DNA from: an uncultured Oscillospiraceae bacterium
GTDB taxonomy: Bacteria > Bacillota > Clostridia > Oscillospirales > Oscillospiraceae
DNA length: 37,492 nt
Reading direction: 5' to 3'
Assembly: GCA_910583885.1 (NCBI GenBank)
Contig: CAJUAC010000021.1
Span: 1 to 37,492, forward strand
Part shown: in pieces, positions 23,733-31,811 of the stretch
How positions within the stretch are numbered: position 1 is the first letter of the stretch
How the letters are laid out: each line of letters starts with the position of its first letter
Translations under genes and position numbers: made by a program
The notes under the pieces: generated by a model
What the model was told of the DNA's origin: nothing
Database searches by the model: none
Seen by the model: only the letters and a program-made list of their open reading frames with translations

Positions 23733-24617
23733 TTACACTTTCTCCCGCACCTGCTTGCCCAGCAGGCCGGTAGGCCTCACCAGCAGCACCACGATCAGCA
23801 CCGCAAAGACGATGGCGTTGGAGAGCTGGGTGGAGATGTACGCACTGGCAAAAATCTCAATCATGCCCAACAGCACGCCCCCCAGCAGCGCACCGGGGAT
23901 GGAACCGATGCCGCCGAATACGGCGGCGGTAAACGCCTTGATGCCAGGCATGGTGCCGGTGGTAGGGGTCAGGTTGGGGTATGCCGAGCAGAAGAGCACC
24001 CCGGCGATGGCCGCCAAGGCCGAACCGATCGCAAAGGTCATAGAGATGGTGGCGTTGACATTGATGCCCATCAGCTGGGCGGCGGCCTTATCCTCAGAGC
24101 AGGCCCGCATGGCCTTGCCCATCTTGGTCCGGCCGGTAAACCAAGTCAGCACCAGCATAATCACCACACAGGCCAGAACCGTGGCAATCGCGGCCATGGT
24201 GATTTTCAGCTCCCCGCCGAACAGCGCAATGGGCGCATTGGAAAAGAGGGAGGGGAACATTTTAATATTAGAGGACCACAGCAGCTGGGCCCCGTTTTGC
24301 AGGAAATAGCTTACACCGATGGCAGTAATCAGCACCGCCAGGGAGGTCGCCTGCCGCAAGGGCTTATAGGCCAGCCGTTCAATCACGATACCCAGGGCAG
24401 TACATACCACCATGGCAAGCAGCACACCCACCAGGGGCGGCAGGCTGAAGGAGGAAACGGCAAAAAAGCAGATGTACGCACCCACCATGATGACGTCGCC
24501 ATGGGCAAAGTTGAGCATCTTCGCGATGCCGTAGACCATGGTATAGCCCAGGGCGATGATGGCATAGACACTGCCCAGGCTGATGCCATTAATCAAATGG
24601 TTGAGAAAAATCAGCAA
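23733..24617 (-). CDS. livH: branched-chain amino acid ABC transporter permease LivH
   Basis: Partner permease of LivM. The product is 294 residues with about eight helices. Typical segments are GISLGSVYAIIALGYTMVYGIAKMLNFAHGD at the start and the coupling loop MRACSEDKAAAQLMGINVN. The end reads RPTGLLGKQVREKV. It is separated from livJ by a 195-base gap with a strong hairpin, so its level may be lower than that of the binding protein. Confidence 0.95.
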   Translation of the reverse strand: MLIFLNHLINGISLGSVYAIIALGYTMVYGIAKMLNFAHGDVIMVGAYICFFAVSSFSLPPLVGVLLAMVVCTALGIVIERLAYKPLRQATSLAVLITAIGVSYFLQNGAQLLWSSNIKMFPSLFSNAPIALFGGELKITMAAIATVLACVVIMLVLTWFTGRTKMGKAMRACSEDKAAAQLMGINVNATISMTFAIGSALAAIAGVLFCSAYPNLTPTTGTMPGIKAFTAAVFGGIGSIPGALLGGVLLGMIEIFASAYISTQLSNAIVFAVLIVVLLVRPTGLLGKQVREKV

Positions 24618-24645
24618 AAAGACACACCTCGTTTTCTGTATGGTT

Positions 24646-24698
24646 CAGGCCCATCGGAAGTCCGCCGGGCGCGGGCCGGGGGATTTCCGACAAGCCTG
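24646..24698 (-). promoter_or_regulatory. large hairpin between livJ and livH
   Basis: CAGGC, three unpaired bases and TCGGAA, later TCC and CCGG, pair with CCGG...TTCCGA, CAA and GCCTG around a GC-rich loop. Such an element between a binding-protein gene and the permease genes could stop most transcripts or protect the livJ mRNA 3' end. A second GC-rich inverted region lies at about 24733-24790. Confidence 0.5.
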
Positions 24699-24812
24699 AC
24701 GCGGGGCTGCTGGGAAAATGCAGAAGGGAGAGGGCTGCCGGGCTGCCGCCCAGCCAAAGACTGGACGGACAGCCCCTCCGGCAGTCCTCTCGGGCAATCT
24801 GGAAAATAGGGG

Positions 24813-26033
24813 TTAGTCCATACCTACGTAAGCACCATCCTGGATGTACATGCCCTTGGGGGTCTTGGAGACCGCGCCGGTATCAGCCCAGGTCATGGAC
24901 TCGCCAGTCAGGCCATCAAAGGTCATGGTGGTGAAGTTGTCAATCAGAATGTCGCACAGGTCGCTGGCGCTGGTGTCGGCGGAGACAACCTCGCCCTGCA
25001 GGGCGTTGTAGATGGCATACACGCAGTCATAGGCGTCGGCGGCAAACTGGTTGGGGATGTCGCCGTACTTCTCCTGGTACTTCTTGACAAAGCTCTTGGT
25101 GGCCTCGTCCTCAGCGTCGGCATTGAAGGGGGTCAGCAGCATGACGCCCTCGGCCAGGGAGGTATCAAAGCCCTTCACGGAGAGGATCCCGTCCATGCCA
25201 TCCACGCCGAAGTACTTGGGGTTGTAGCCGGCAGCGTTGGCCTGGGTGAGGATCAGGGCGTTGGCTTCATAGTAGGTGGGCAGATAGACCAGATCCGCAC
25301 CGTTGTTCTTCGCGTCGGCAATCTGGACGGAGAAATCGGTCTGGCTGTCGGTGGTAAAGGTGGTAGTGGAGACGATCTCCAGGCCCAGCTCGGCGGCCTT
25401 GGCGGCAAAGCTGTTGTAGATCCCGGTGGAGTAGATGTCGTCATTCTTATAGATGACGGCAATCTTGCTGCCCAGGCCGTTGTCCTTGATGTACTGGGCG
25501 GAGGCGCTGCCCTGGTTGGGGTCGACGAAGCACATCTGGAAGACATTGTCCCGGCGGTTGATGTCCACAGTGCCGGTCAAGGGGTTCGCCACGCCGCCGA
25601 TGACATCGGTGGAGGAAGCGGAGGGGGTCAGGTAGAACATGTGGTCAGCGTTGCTCTCCGCAGCGGTGGCTGCGCCCGGGCCGGAGGTGACGGAGCCCAG
25701 GAACACCTGCATCCCCCAGTCCTTGAGGGTGTTGTAGGCGTTGACGGACTTCTCAGGGTCGTGGGCATCGTCCTCATAGCGCAGGTCGATCTGGAGGCCG
25801 CCCAGGGCATTGATCTCCTCGGCGGCGATCTCTGCGCCGCCCTTGGCTGCGTTGCCATAGATGGCCGCACCGCCGGTCAGGGGGCCCACCCCACCGATCT
25901 TAATGGTGGCCGCGCCGCTGCCGGAGGGCTGGCTGCCGCCGTCGCTGGGGGATTTGCCCTGGTTGTTGCCGCCGCAGGCCACAAGGCCCATGGTCATCAC
26001 AACCGCCAGAAGCATAGCAAGAAACTTCTTCAT
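24813..26033 (-). CDS. livJ: branched-chain amino acid ABC transporter binding lipoprotein
   Basis: The extracellular substrate-binding protein, 406 residues. The lipobox is LVAC with the lipidated Cys at about residue 20 (MKKFLAMLLAVVMTMGLVACGGNNQG). A Gly/Ser-rich linker leads into the type I periplasmic-binding fold (KIGGVGPLTGGAAIYGNAAKGGAEIAAEEIN...). Leu/Ile/Val specificity is inferred from family and operon. ATG 26033 has AAAAGGAG nine bases upstream. The gene has its own consensus promoter (26159-26187). Confidence 0.93.
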   Translation of the reverse strand: MKKFLAMLLAVVMTMGLVACGGNNQGKSPSDGGSQPSGSGAATIKIGGVGPLTGGAAIYGNAAKGGAEIAAEEINALGGLQIDLRYEDDAHDPEKSVNAYNTLKDWGMQVFLGSVTSGPGAATAAESNADHMFYLTPSASSTDVIGGVANPLTGTVDINRRDNVFQMCFVDPNQGSASAQYIKDNGLGSKIAVIYKNDDIYSTGIYNSFAAKAAELGLEIVSTTTFTTDSQTDFSVQIADAKNNGADLVYLPTYYEANALILTQANAAGYNPKYFGVDGMDGILSVKGFDTSLAEGVMLLTPFNADAEDEATKSFVKKYQEKYGDIPNQFAADAYDCVYAIYNALQGEVVSADTSASDLCDILIDNFTTMTFDGLTGESMTWADTGAVSKTPKGMYIQDGAYVGMD

Positions 26034-26158
26034 ACTGCATGACTCCTTTTCATAACGATATCCCTTCATCTATGATGCGCCTGTGCCGGCCGCTGGAGAC
26101 GCTCTGCCCCTCCCGAAGCAGCCGTGCCCGCTTTTCACGCCCCGCAGATGGTAGGTAC

Positions 26159-26187
26159 ATGATAAAACCTAATCCTCTAAAAGTCAA
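26159..26187 (-). promoter_or_regulatory. SigA-type promoter of the liv operon
   Basis: Minus strand TTGACT, 17 bases, TATCAT. The leader is about 120 bases. An imperfect palindrome ACAAAT-N8-ATTTGT (26202-26221) sits 14 bases upstream of the -35, a position fit for a regulator such as Lrp or CodY, though neither is shown. Confidence 0.75.
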
Positions 26188-26374
26188 CTGTCATTCTATA
26201 CACAAATTGTTCACGATTTGTCCCCTGGTTTTATCGCCATTTCACACAAAATACCAGGTTTTTTCCCTCCAACTCACCCAGCTGCACGGATTTTTCTTCC
26301 ATATCCTACCGCTTTATATATGAAATAATCTCATGCATATGCAAGGATTGGTCATGGACTCTGGAAAACATAGG

Positions 26375-26403
26375 TTGACAACTGTAGAGCCCCATGGTAT
26401 ATT
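26375..26403 (+). promoter_or_regulatory. SigA-type promoter of the BlaI/M56/lipoprotein operon
   Basis: TTGACA, 17 bases, TATATT: nearly perfect. The palindrome ACATATGT inside GTCTACATATGTGAAC (26411-26426) lies at about the start point and contains the TACA...TGT pattern of BlaI/MecI operators, so repression there is plausible. Confidence 0.75.
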
Positions 26404-26461
26404 TAATTAAGTCTACATATGTGAACCAGCGGTGCAGCGCGCCGCAGGAAGGAGGAGAACC

Positions 26462-26848
26462 ATGTCCCACGATCAGATTTCCCTCTCCGCCGGTGAGTGG
26501 CAGGTCATGGAACGCCTATGGGAGCGATCCCCCCGGACATTGATGGAGCTCGTCCGGGAGCTGTCCCCTGCCACTGGCTGGCATAAATCCACCATCGTCA
26601 CCATGGTGGGACGGCTGGAGGCAAAGGGCGCCCTCACCTACCAGGAGGGCGGACGGGCCCGCCTCTACAGCCCCACCATCTCCCGGGATCAGGCGGCTTT
26701 GCAGGAGACAGAGTCCCTGCTGCGCCGGATTTACCGGGGCAGCGTAGGGACCATGGTGAACACACTGGCGGATGGCAGAGGCTTAAGTGAGGAAGATCTG
26801 GACGAGCTGGCCGCCATTCTGGAAAAAGCGAGGAGGGAGCGGAAATGA
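26462..26848 (+). CDS. BlaI/MecI family transcriptional repressor
   Basis: A 128-residue winged-helix repressor (Penicillinase_R family). It starts MSHDQISLSAGEWQVMERLWERSP; the recognition region is GWHKSTIVTMVGRLEAKGALTYQEGGRARLYSPTIS, followed by a C-terminal dimer helix. In the known systems an M56 protease cleaves the repressor in this C-terminal part. AGGAAGGAGG stands before ATG 26462. The stop overlaps the M56 gene by four bases (ATGA). Confidence 0.95.
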   Translation: MSHDQISLSAGEWQVMERLWERSPRTLMELVRELSPATGWHKSTIVTMVGRLEAKGALTYQEGGRARLYSPTISRDQAALQETESLLRRIYRGSVGTMVNTLADGRGLSEEDLDELAAILEKARRERK

Positions 26849-29478
26849 AGGAGATCCTCCTCACCTCCTCCGTGCTGATCCTGGCGCTGGCCCTGCTGCG
26901 GCGCTTGCTGCGGGGCCGGATCAGCCCTACGCTGCAATATGCGCTGTGGCTGCTGGTTGCGGCACGGCTGCTGATCCCAGGCACCCTGTTCCCCTCGCCA
27001 GTCAGTGTGGTGGGGGCCGCCGGCAACCTGCAAACCGCCCTCCATACGGCCGTCTCTGACTGGCAGGCCTCCAACACACCCCCCTCCGGCGTCGCGTTGG
27101 AGGATCCGGCTGGCACACCAACGGCAGCGCCGCTGCCGGAAACTGCCGCCCCCCTCCCCATTGATGCCATGCCCGCCAGACAGGCTGTCCCCTGGCCCAT
27201 CCTGATCTGGGGGATTGGCGCTGGCCTGACCGGGGCGGCACTGGCTGTGTCCAACCTCCTGTTCGCCATCCGCCTGCACAAAAAGCGGCGGCGGATGTAC
27301 CTGCCACCGGAATCCGGACGCCTGCCCGTGTATCTGGTGGAGGGCCTGCCCTCCCCGTGCCTGTTCGGCTTGCTGCACCCCGCTGTCTATCTGAATGAGA
27401 TGGCGCTGGGGGCGGACTGCTTTACGCACATCCTGGTCCATGAGCAGACCCATTTCCGCCATGGGGACCATCTATGGGCCATCCTGCGGGGCGTCTGCCT
27501 GGCGGCCTACTGGTTCAACCCCCTGGTTTGGCTGGCGGCGGTACTGAGCCGCCGGGACTGTGAGCTGGCCTGTGATGACGGCGCAATCCGCCGCCTGGGG
27601 GAGGAAAAACGGCTGGACTACGGCGCGACGCTGCTGCGTATGGTACCGGCAGGCCGCTCCCCTGCGGATCTGCTGCGCGCCGCTACTACCATGACGGCCG
27701 GAAAGCGTACCATGAAGGAGCGCATTGCACTCATTGCCCACCGGCCGCAGATGCTGCGGCTGACCCTGGCCGCTGTGGCCCTAGCTACCTGCGGCCTGGT
27801 GGCCGTCACCTTTGGCGGCAGGGCTGCGGCTGCTTCGCCTGACCTTATCCCTCCCTCCAGTAATGGGGATGAACGGGCAGAGATGGAAGCTCCTGTGGGG
27901 CCGCCGGATAACCCGGAGCCCTCCCCCACCACCCCACCGGCTGGCCCTGTGCTGCTAAAAAACACCAGCTACCTCCATCCCAGCGGCCTCTTTTCCCTGT
28001 CGATCCCAGAGGGCTGGCTGGAGGAGGTCGTCTGCGTCCAGACAGAGGACGGAACCGCCTTCTACGACACAGAACGCTATCAGCCGGGCACAGAGGATGG
28101 CTGGCTGATGAGCGTAGTTCCCACCCCCACCAGCTGGGCGGACGTATATCACCGCAACGACTACATACTGGAGGGCTTCGATTTCAATGGCAGCCCCTAT
28201 GTATATGTCCTGGACATTGACCAGGAGCCGGGAACTACAGACGAGCGCTATGCAGCCCTGACCTCCCAGGCGGAGGCCATGGCGGACAGCTTCCGGCTGC
28301 GGGCTGGGGCGGCTGCCTTCCCCCGCCTGGTCCACGACAGCTTCCAGCACGATATGCCCCTGGCAGTCGCCTATCTGCCCTATCTCCGCTGGAGCGATTA
28401 CCGGGATATCTATGGCGAGAGTGAGACAGCCCAACTGCTGGAGGCGCTGCACATCTTTATCCGGGACAACGATGTCACCTGGGGCCAGGTCCACGACATC
28501 CTCTCCAACCGCTCCTGGGATGACCCCACCATCGACGGCGCCTACGCCGCCAGCATCCAGGAGGGCGTTGTATGGCCTCTGTATGAGAAGGATCCCCAGC
28601 GCTTCGCCTCGGTGATGAGCAGCGTGTATCTGACGGATGAGGAGCGCGCCGACGTGGCGAATTGGCTGCGTCCCCCCCTCAGCGAAGCCCAGGGGCGGGC
28701 CGGTTCCCCAGAGGAATTCCTGACGGACGGGGAGATCTATCAGTTCCTGGGGCTCACTTCCGCCGGCAACCCTGTGGCTGCTAATGTGACTGACGTGACC
28801 CTGTGGAACTCTGGGGACAGCTTCCGGTTTTTGCCGGTGAACGTGCCGGGCGTCTATGCCGCCTCCTACAGCTCTGATGACCCCGATGTGGCGGACTTTG
28901 CCAACGGCTCCGACGGCACAGTCGTCGCTATCCAGCCGGGCCAGACGACCGTGCGGCTGCATGTGGAGACCAGCAGTGGCCAGTACGACTTTACCTGCAC
29001 CGTGCGGTGCGTATGGGAATGGGAGGGCGGTGAGGAGGAAGCGCGCCTGCGCCAGGAGGCGGCCTCCCTCTACAGCGAAGAGATCGCCGCCTGGGAGTCG
29101 TGGCTGGAGGGCTATGTGGCCGCCGCCCCCTCCTCCCCCGGCGGGGCGCTTTACTACGACAGCATGGAGGACCATGGCTTGGATACTGCGATTACCCAGC
29201 GTCTCCAGGAGGATGCGCTGGCCTATTTTGACGGCCGGTTTGACGAGAATTTCCTATCTATCACGCCCAACTGGTGGTACGCCTCTGACCCAGGCCAGCC
29301 ATCCCAGGTGACGGTCCGCTATATCCTCCGTGTTACCGCCAGCTTCCTCCTGCCCAACGGGTATGTCTACAGCGCTTCCCGGGAGAGCGGCGAGCTGGAG
29401 GCATCCTTCTCCACCATGTCTATTGTCAATGCACAGAATAGGATCCGCTTTGATGCGATGGCACAGCAGAACCCGTAG
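26845..29478 (+). CDS. M56 (BlaR1-like) membrane metalloprotease with large novel ectodomain
   Basis: An 877-residue sensor-protease. The N-terminal half is BlaR1/MecR1-like: membrane helices at about 3-21, 30-49 and 112-138, the zinc motif HEQTH (199-203), the hydrophobic AYWFNPLVWLAAVL, ELACDDGAI, and a last helix at about 306-327. The extracellular part (330-877) is not the penicillin-binding domain of true BlaR1. It has a Pro-rich linker, an alpha/beta region (about 373-490), a helical region (about 500-620), an Ig/Big-like region around RFLPVN (661-666) and a C-terminal region (about 740-877). The helical plus Ig-like part recurs in the next gene. The signal it senses is unknown. Confidence 0.88.
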   Translation: MKEILLTSSVLILALALLRRLLRGRISPTLQYALWLLVAARLLIPGTLFPSPVSVVGAAGNLQTALHTAVSDWQASNTPPSGVALEDPAGTPTAAPLPETAAPLPIDAMPARQAVPWPILIWGIGAGLTGAALAVSNLLFAIRLHKKRRRMYLPPESGRLPVYLVEGLPSPCLFGLLHPAVYLNEMALGADCFTHILVHEQTHFRHGDHLWAILRGVCLAAYWFNPLVWLAAVLSRRDCELACDDGAIRRLGEEKRLDYGATLLRMVPAGRSPADLLRAATTMTAGKRTMKERIALIAHRPQMLRLTLAAVALATCGLVAVTFGGRAAAASPDLIPPSSNGDERAEMEAPVGPPDNPEPSPTTPPAGPVLLKNTSYLHPSGLFSLSIPEGWLEEVVCVQTEDGTAFYDTERYQPGTEDGWLMSVVPTPTSWADVYHRNDYILEGFDFNGSPYVYVLDIDQEPGTTDERYAALTSQAEAMADSFRLRAGAAAFPRLVHDSFQHDMPLAVAYLPYLRWSDYRDIYGESETAQLLEALHIFIRDNDVTWGQVHDILSNRSWDDPTIDGAYAASIQEGVVWPLYEKDPQRFASVMSSVYLTDEERADVANWLRPPLSEAQGRAGSPEEFLTDGEIYQFLGLTSAGNPVAANVTDVTLWNSGDSFRFLPVNVPGVYAASYSSDDPDVADFANGSDGTVVAIQPGQTTVRLHVETSSGQYDFTCTVRCVWEWEGGEEEARLRQEAASLYSEEIAAWESWLEGYVAAAPSSPGGALYYDSMEDHGLDTAITQRLQEDALAYFDGRFDENFLSITPNWWYASDPGQPSQVTVRYILRVTASFLLPNGYVYSASRESGELEASFSTMSIVNAQNRIRFDAMAQQNP

Positions 29479-29496
29479 ATAGAAAGGAGAACCGCT

Positions 29497-30390
29497 ATGA
29501 AAGCATATATCCCCCTCCTATGCACCCTTCTCCTCATACTGTCCGCCTGCGGACAACACCAGGAGGTCCACACAGCGGAGGAGGCCCACCGCCCCTCCTC
29601 CAGCACCACAGACAACACACCTGGGAAACACCACTCGGATCGTGAGGAACCCCAGCACCACACTACCCCCGCCGCCCCGCCCGTGGATCCGGCAGGGCGT
29701 GCCCAGGCCATCCGGGAGCAGCTCCAGCAGGGCATTGGCGCAAACGGTTGGCTGCCCCTGCTGGCGGAGGTCTCCTGGGGGGATCTCTTTGTACCAGGAG
29801 ATGAAACGGATTGGATCATGGCGGTACTGGAGGCCATCCACATCTATGTGGAGGAGGCTGACTCCCCCCTTCCGGAGGAGGAATACCGCATCCTCCTCTC
29901 CTGTACCAGCGGCCTGGACGGAGCCTACTCCGAGGGGTATGCAGGCGAGCTCTACAGCCTGTATGTCCAAAACCCCACCTGCTTTGCCAAAATTGCGCTG
30001 GATGAGCTGTCCCCGGAGCAGCGGGAGCAAACCCTGTACCTCCTTCTCTACGACTGGGGCTACTACCACAACCTGGACGACAGCCTGCCCTATGAAGAGC
30101 GGCTGGCTGCCCTGACCAGCCACCTGGAGGAGGAGAAGCAGGGGGCGCTGAACGCCAGCCCGGATGTCATGCTCTTCTGGTATGAGGGGCAATCCGCCCG
30201 TTTCCTGCCGGTGAACACCACAGGGATCTATGCGGCCTCCTACACCTCCGACCATCCAGAGGTGGCTGCGGTAGACGGCCAGACCGGGACTGTCACCGCC
30301 GCAGGGCCTGGGGATGCCGTCATTACCCTGCATTTCGAGGGGGACGGGTCTGCCCAGGATTTCACCTGTGCTGTGCGCTGTACCTGGTGA
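29497..30390 (+). CDS. lipoprotein sharing the M56 ectodomain module
   Basis: A 297-residue lipoprotein with signal and lipobox LILSAC (Cys near residue 19), then a His/Thr/Pro-rich linker (about 25-68). The folded part (about 75-297) aligns with the ectodomain of the upstream protease: VLEAIHIYVEE here and LLEALHIFIRD there, and RFLPVNTTGIYAASYTSDHPEV (235 on) with RFLPVNVPGVYAASYSSDDPDV. It ends QDFTCAVRCTW, matching YDFTCTVRCVW, including two Cys. AGAAAGGAG precedes the ATG, 18 bases after the protease stop. It could be a decoy, co-receptor or target of the sensor. No known family beyond the Ig-like part. Confidence 0.85.
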   Translation: MKAYIPLLCTLLLILSACGQHQEVHTAEEAHRPSSSTTDNTPGKHHSDREEPQHHTTPAAPPVDPAGRAQAIREQLQQGIGANGWLPLLAEVSWGDLFVPGDETDWIMAVLEAIHIYVEEADSPLPEEEYRILLSCTSGLDGAYSEGYAGELYSLYVQNPTCFAKIALDELSPEQREQTLYLLLYDWGYYHNLDDSLPYEERLAALTSHLEEEKQGALNASPDVMLFWYEGQSARFLPVNTTGIYAASYTSDHPEVAAVDGQTGTVTAAGPGDAVITLHFEGDGSAQDFTCAVRCTW

Positions 30391-30420
30391 GTACGCAAAA
30401 CAGGCTCTCAGGTCATCTAT

Positions 30421-30450
30421 GCCGCCGCATTTCTGCGGCGGCACCTTTTT
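30421..30450 (+). terminator. Rho-independent terminator of the BlaI/M56 operon
   Basis: GCCGCCGCA and TGCGGCGGC (9 bp, TTTC loop), then ACC and five T residues. Confidence 0.9.
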
Positions 30451-30513
30451 GCCCTCCCCTGCCCGGCTTCCTGGGGATTTTTATGAAGAATAGAATTGTT
30501 TTCGGTTTTTCTG

Positions 30514-30542
30514 TTGATTCTTCCACCCAAATGTACTATACT
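30514..30542 (+). promoter_or_regulatory. SigA-type promoter of serC
   Basis: TTGATT, 17 bases, TATACT, about 50 bases before the serC start. No T-box or riboswitch fits into the short leader. Confidence 0.75.
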
Positions 30543-30594
30543 GGTACCGTGGGAAGCAGCAATTCTTCAGCAATCAAGAAGGAGGAAGCGCGAC

Positions 30595-31683
30595 ATGAAA
30601 TACGACCGTATTTATAACTTTTCCGCCGGTCCTGCCACCATGCCAGAGCCCGTCCTGGAGGAGATCCGGGATGAGATGATGAACTATCAGGGCTCCGGTA
30701 TGTGCGTAATGGAAATGAGCCACCGTTCCAATGTCTTCCAGCAAATTGCCGACGAGGCCGAGCAGGATCTGCGGGATTTGATGCGCATCCCTGACAACTA
30801 CAAGGTCCTGTTCATCCAGGGCGGCGCAACCCTGCAATTTGCCATGGTCCCTATGAACCTGATGAAAAACGGCGCAGCCTGCTATGTGGAGACCGGCGCA
30901 TGGTCCAAAAAGGCGATCGATGAGGCCAAGAAATATGGCGATGTCCATGTGGTTGCCTCCAGCAAGGACCGCGGCTACAGCTATATCCCCGATTGCAGCG
31001 GCCTGGACATCCCTGATGAGACGGACTATGTCTATATCTGCGAGAACGAGACCATCCACGGTGTCACCTGGCCCAAGCTTCCCCAAACCAACGGCCACGT
31101 CCTGGTCAGTGACCAGAGCTCCATGTTCCTCTCCCGGCCCTGCAGCGTATCTGACTATGGCCTGATCTATGCCGGCGTGCAGAAGAACGTCGGCCCGGCC
31201 GGCATGGTAGTCGCCATCATCCGGGAGGATCTGATCCGTGACAGCCTGGACCCCAAGGTCCCCCTCTACCTCAGCTATAAGACCCACGCCGACAACGGCT
31301 CCATGTACAATACCCCTAACTGCTGGGCCATCTACGTCTGCGGCAAGGTATTCAAATATCTCAAGCGCACCGGCGGCCTGGAGGCCATGGAGAAGCGCAA
31401 CACGGAGAAAGCCCAGATCCTGTACGACTTCCTGGACAGCTCCAAGATGTTCAAGGGCACGGTAGACAGGGAGTCCCGCTCCCTGATGAACGTCCCCTTC
31501 GTCACCGGCGACGCCGGGTTGGACGCCAAGGTGGTTGCCGCCGCCAAGGCCGCCGGGTACGATAACCTCAAGGGCCACAAGAGTGTGGGCGGCCTGCGCG
31601 CTTCCATCTACAACGCCATGCCCAAGGAGGGCGTGGCCGCCCTGGTGGAGTTCCTCAGGAAGTTCGAGGCGGAGAATGGGTAA
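30595..31683 (+). CDS. serC: phosphoserine aminotransferase
   Basis: PLP enzyme of serine synthesis: converts 3-phosphohydroxypyruvate and glutamate to phosphoserine. The product is 362 residues. It starts MKYDRIYNFSAGPATMPEPVLEE, then MEMSHRSNVF, FIQGGATLQFAMVPMNL, and the PLP-lysine segment YAGVQKNVGPAGMVV. The end is MPKEGVAALVEFLRKFE. AGAAGGAGGAAG precedes ATG 30595; a longer frame upstream crosses the promoter and is rejected. serA follows after 128 bases, so the first two serine steps are encoded together. Confidence 0.97.
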   Translation: MKYDRIYNFSAGPATMPEPVLEEIRDEMMNYQGSGMCVMEMSHRSNVFQQIADEAEQDLRDLMRIPDNYKVLFIQGGATLQFAMVPMNLMKNGAACYVETGAWSKKAIDEAKKYGDVHVVASSKDRGYSYIPDCSGLDIPDETDYVYICENETIHGVTWPKLPQTNGHVLVSDQSSMFLSRPCSVSDYGLIYAGVQKNVGPAGMVVAIIREDLIRDSLDPKVPLYLSYKTHADNGSMYNTPNCWAIYVCGKVFKYLKRTGGLEAMEKRNTEKAQILYDFLDSSKMFKGTVDRESRSLMNVPFVTGDAGLDAKVVAAAKAAGYDNLKGHKSVGGLRASIYNAMPKEGVAALVEFLRKFEAENG

Positions 31684-31811
31684 GGGAATGGAACCGGGCC
31701 AACCGGGAATCCTATAGCAACATTTGCGTTATAGACGGTACGTGCTCTTTCCGCCCCGTTTCTCCCGCGAGAAAAGGGATGGACATTGACTAACAGGAGG
31801 GTGATATAACG

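Larger units (their letters stand above)
26034..26461. other. 428-base divergent control region of livJ and the BlaI-like gene
   Basis: It contains two near-consensus promoters pointing outwards (26159-26187 minus and 26375-26403 plus), an imperfect 20-base palindrome near the livJ promoter (26202-26221) and an operator-like palindrome near the BlaI promoter (26411-26426). I see no gene in it. Confidence 0.7.

Noticed and set aside
22671..24809. A 712-codon open frame opposite livM and livH
   Set aside because: Antisense shadow of two clear permease genes; the product is unnaturally rich in His and Gln.
26845..29478. Naming the M56 protein blaR1 and the locus a beta-lactam resistance operon
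   Set aside because: The ectodomain lacks a penicillin-binding SxxK domain and no beta-lactamase or PBP gene follows; the nearest SxxK protein (19050-20060) is more than 6 kb away and has its own promoter.
30451..30594. A T-box or riboswitch before serC
   Set aside because: Only about 45 bases lie between the promoter and the start codon, too few for either.
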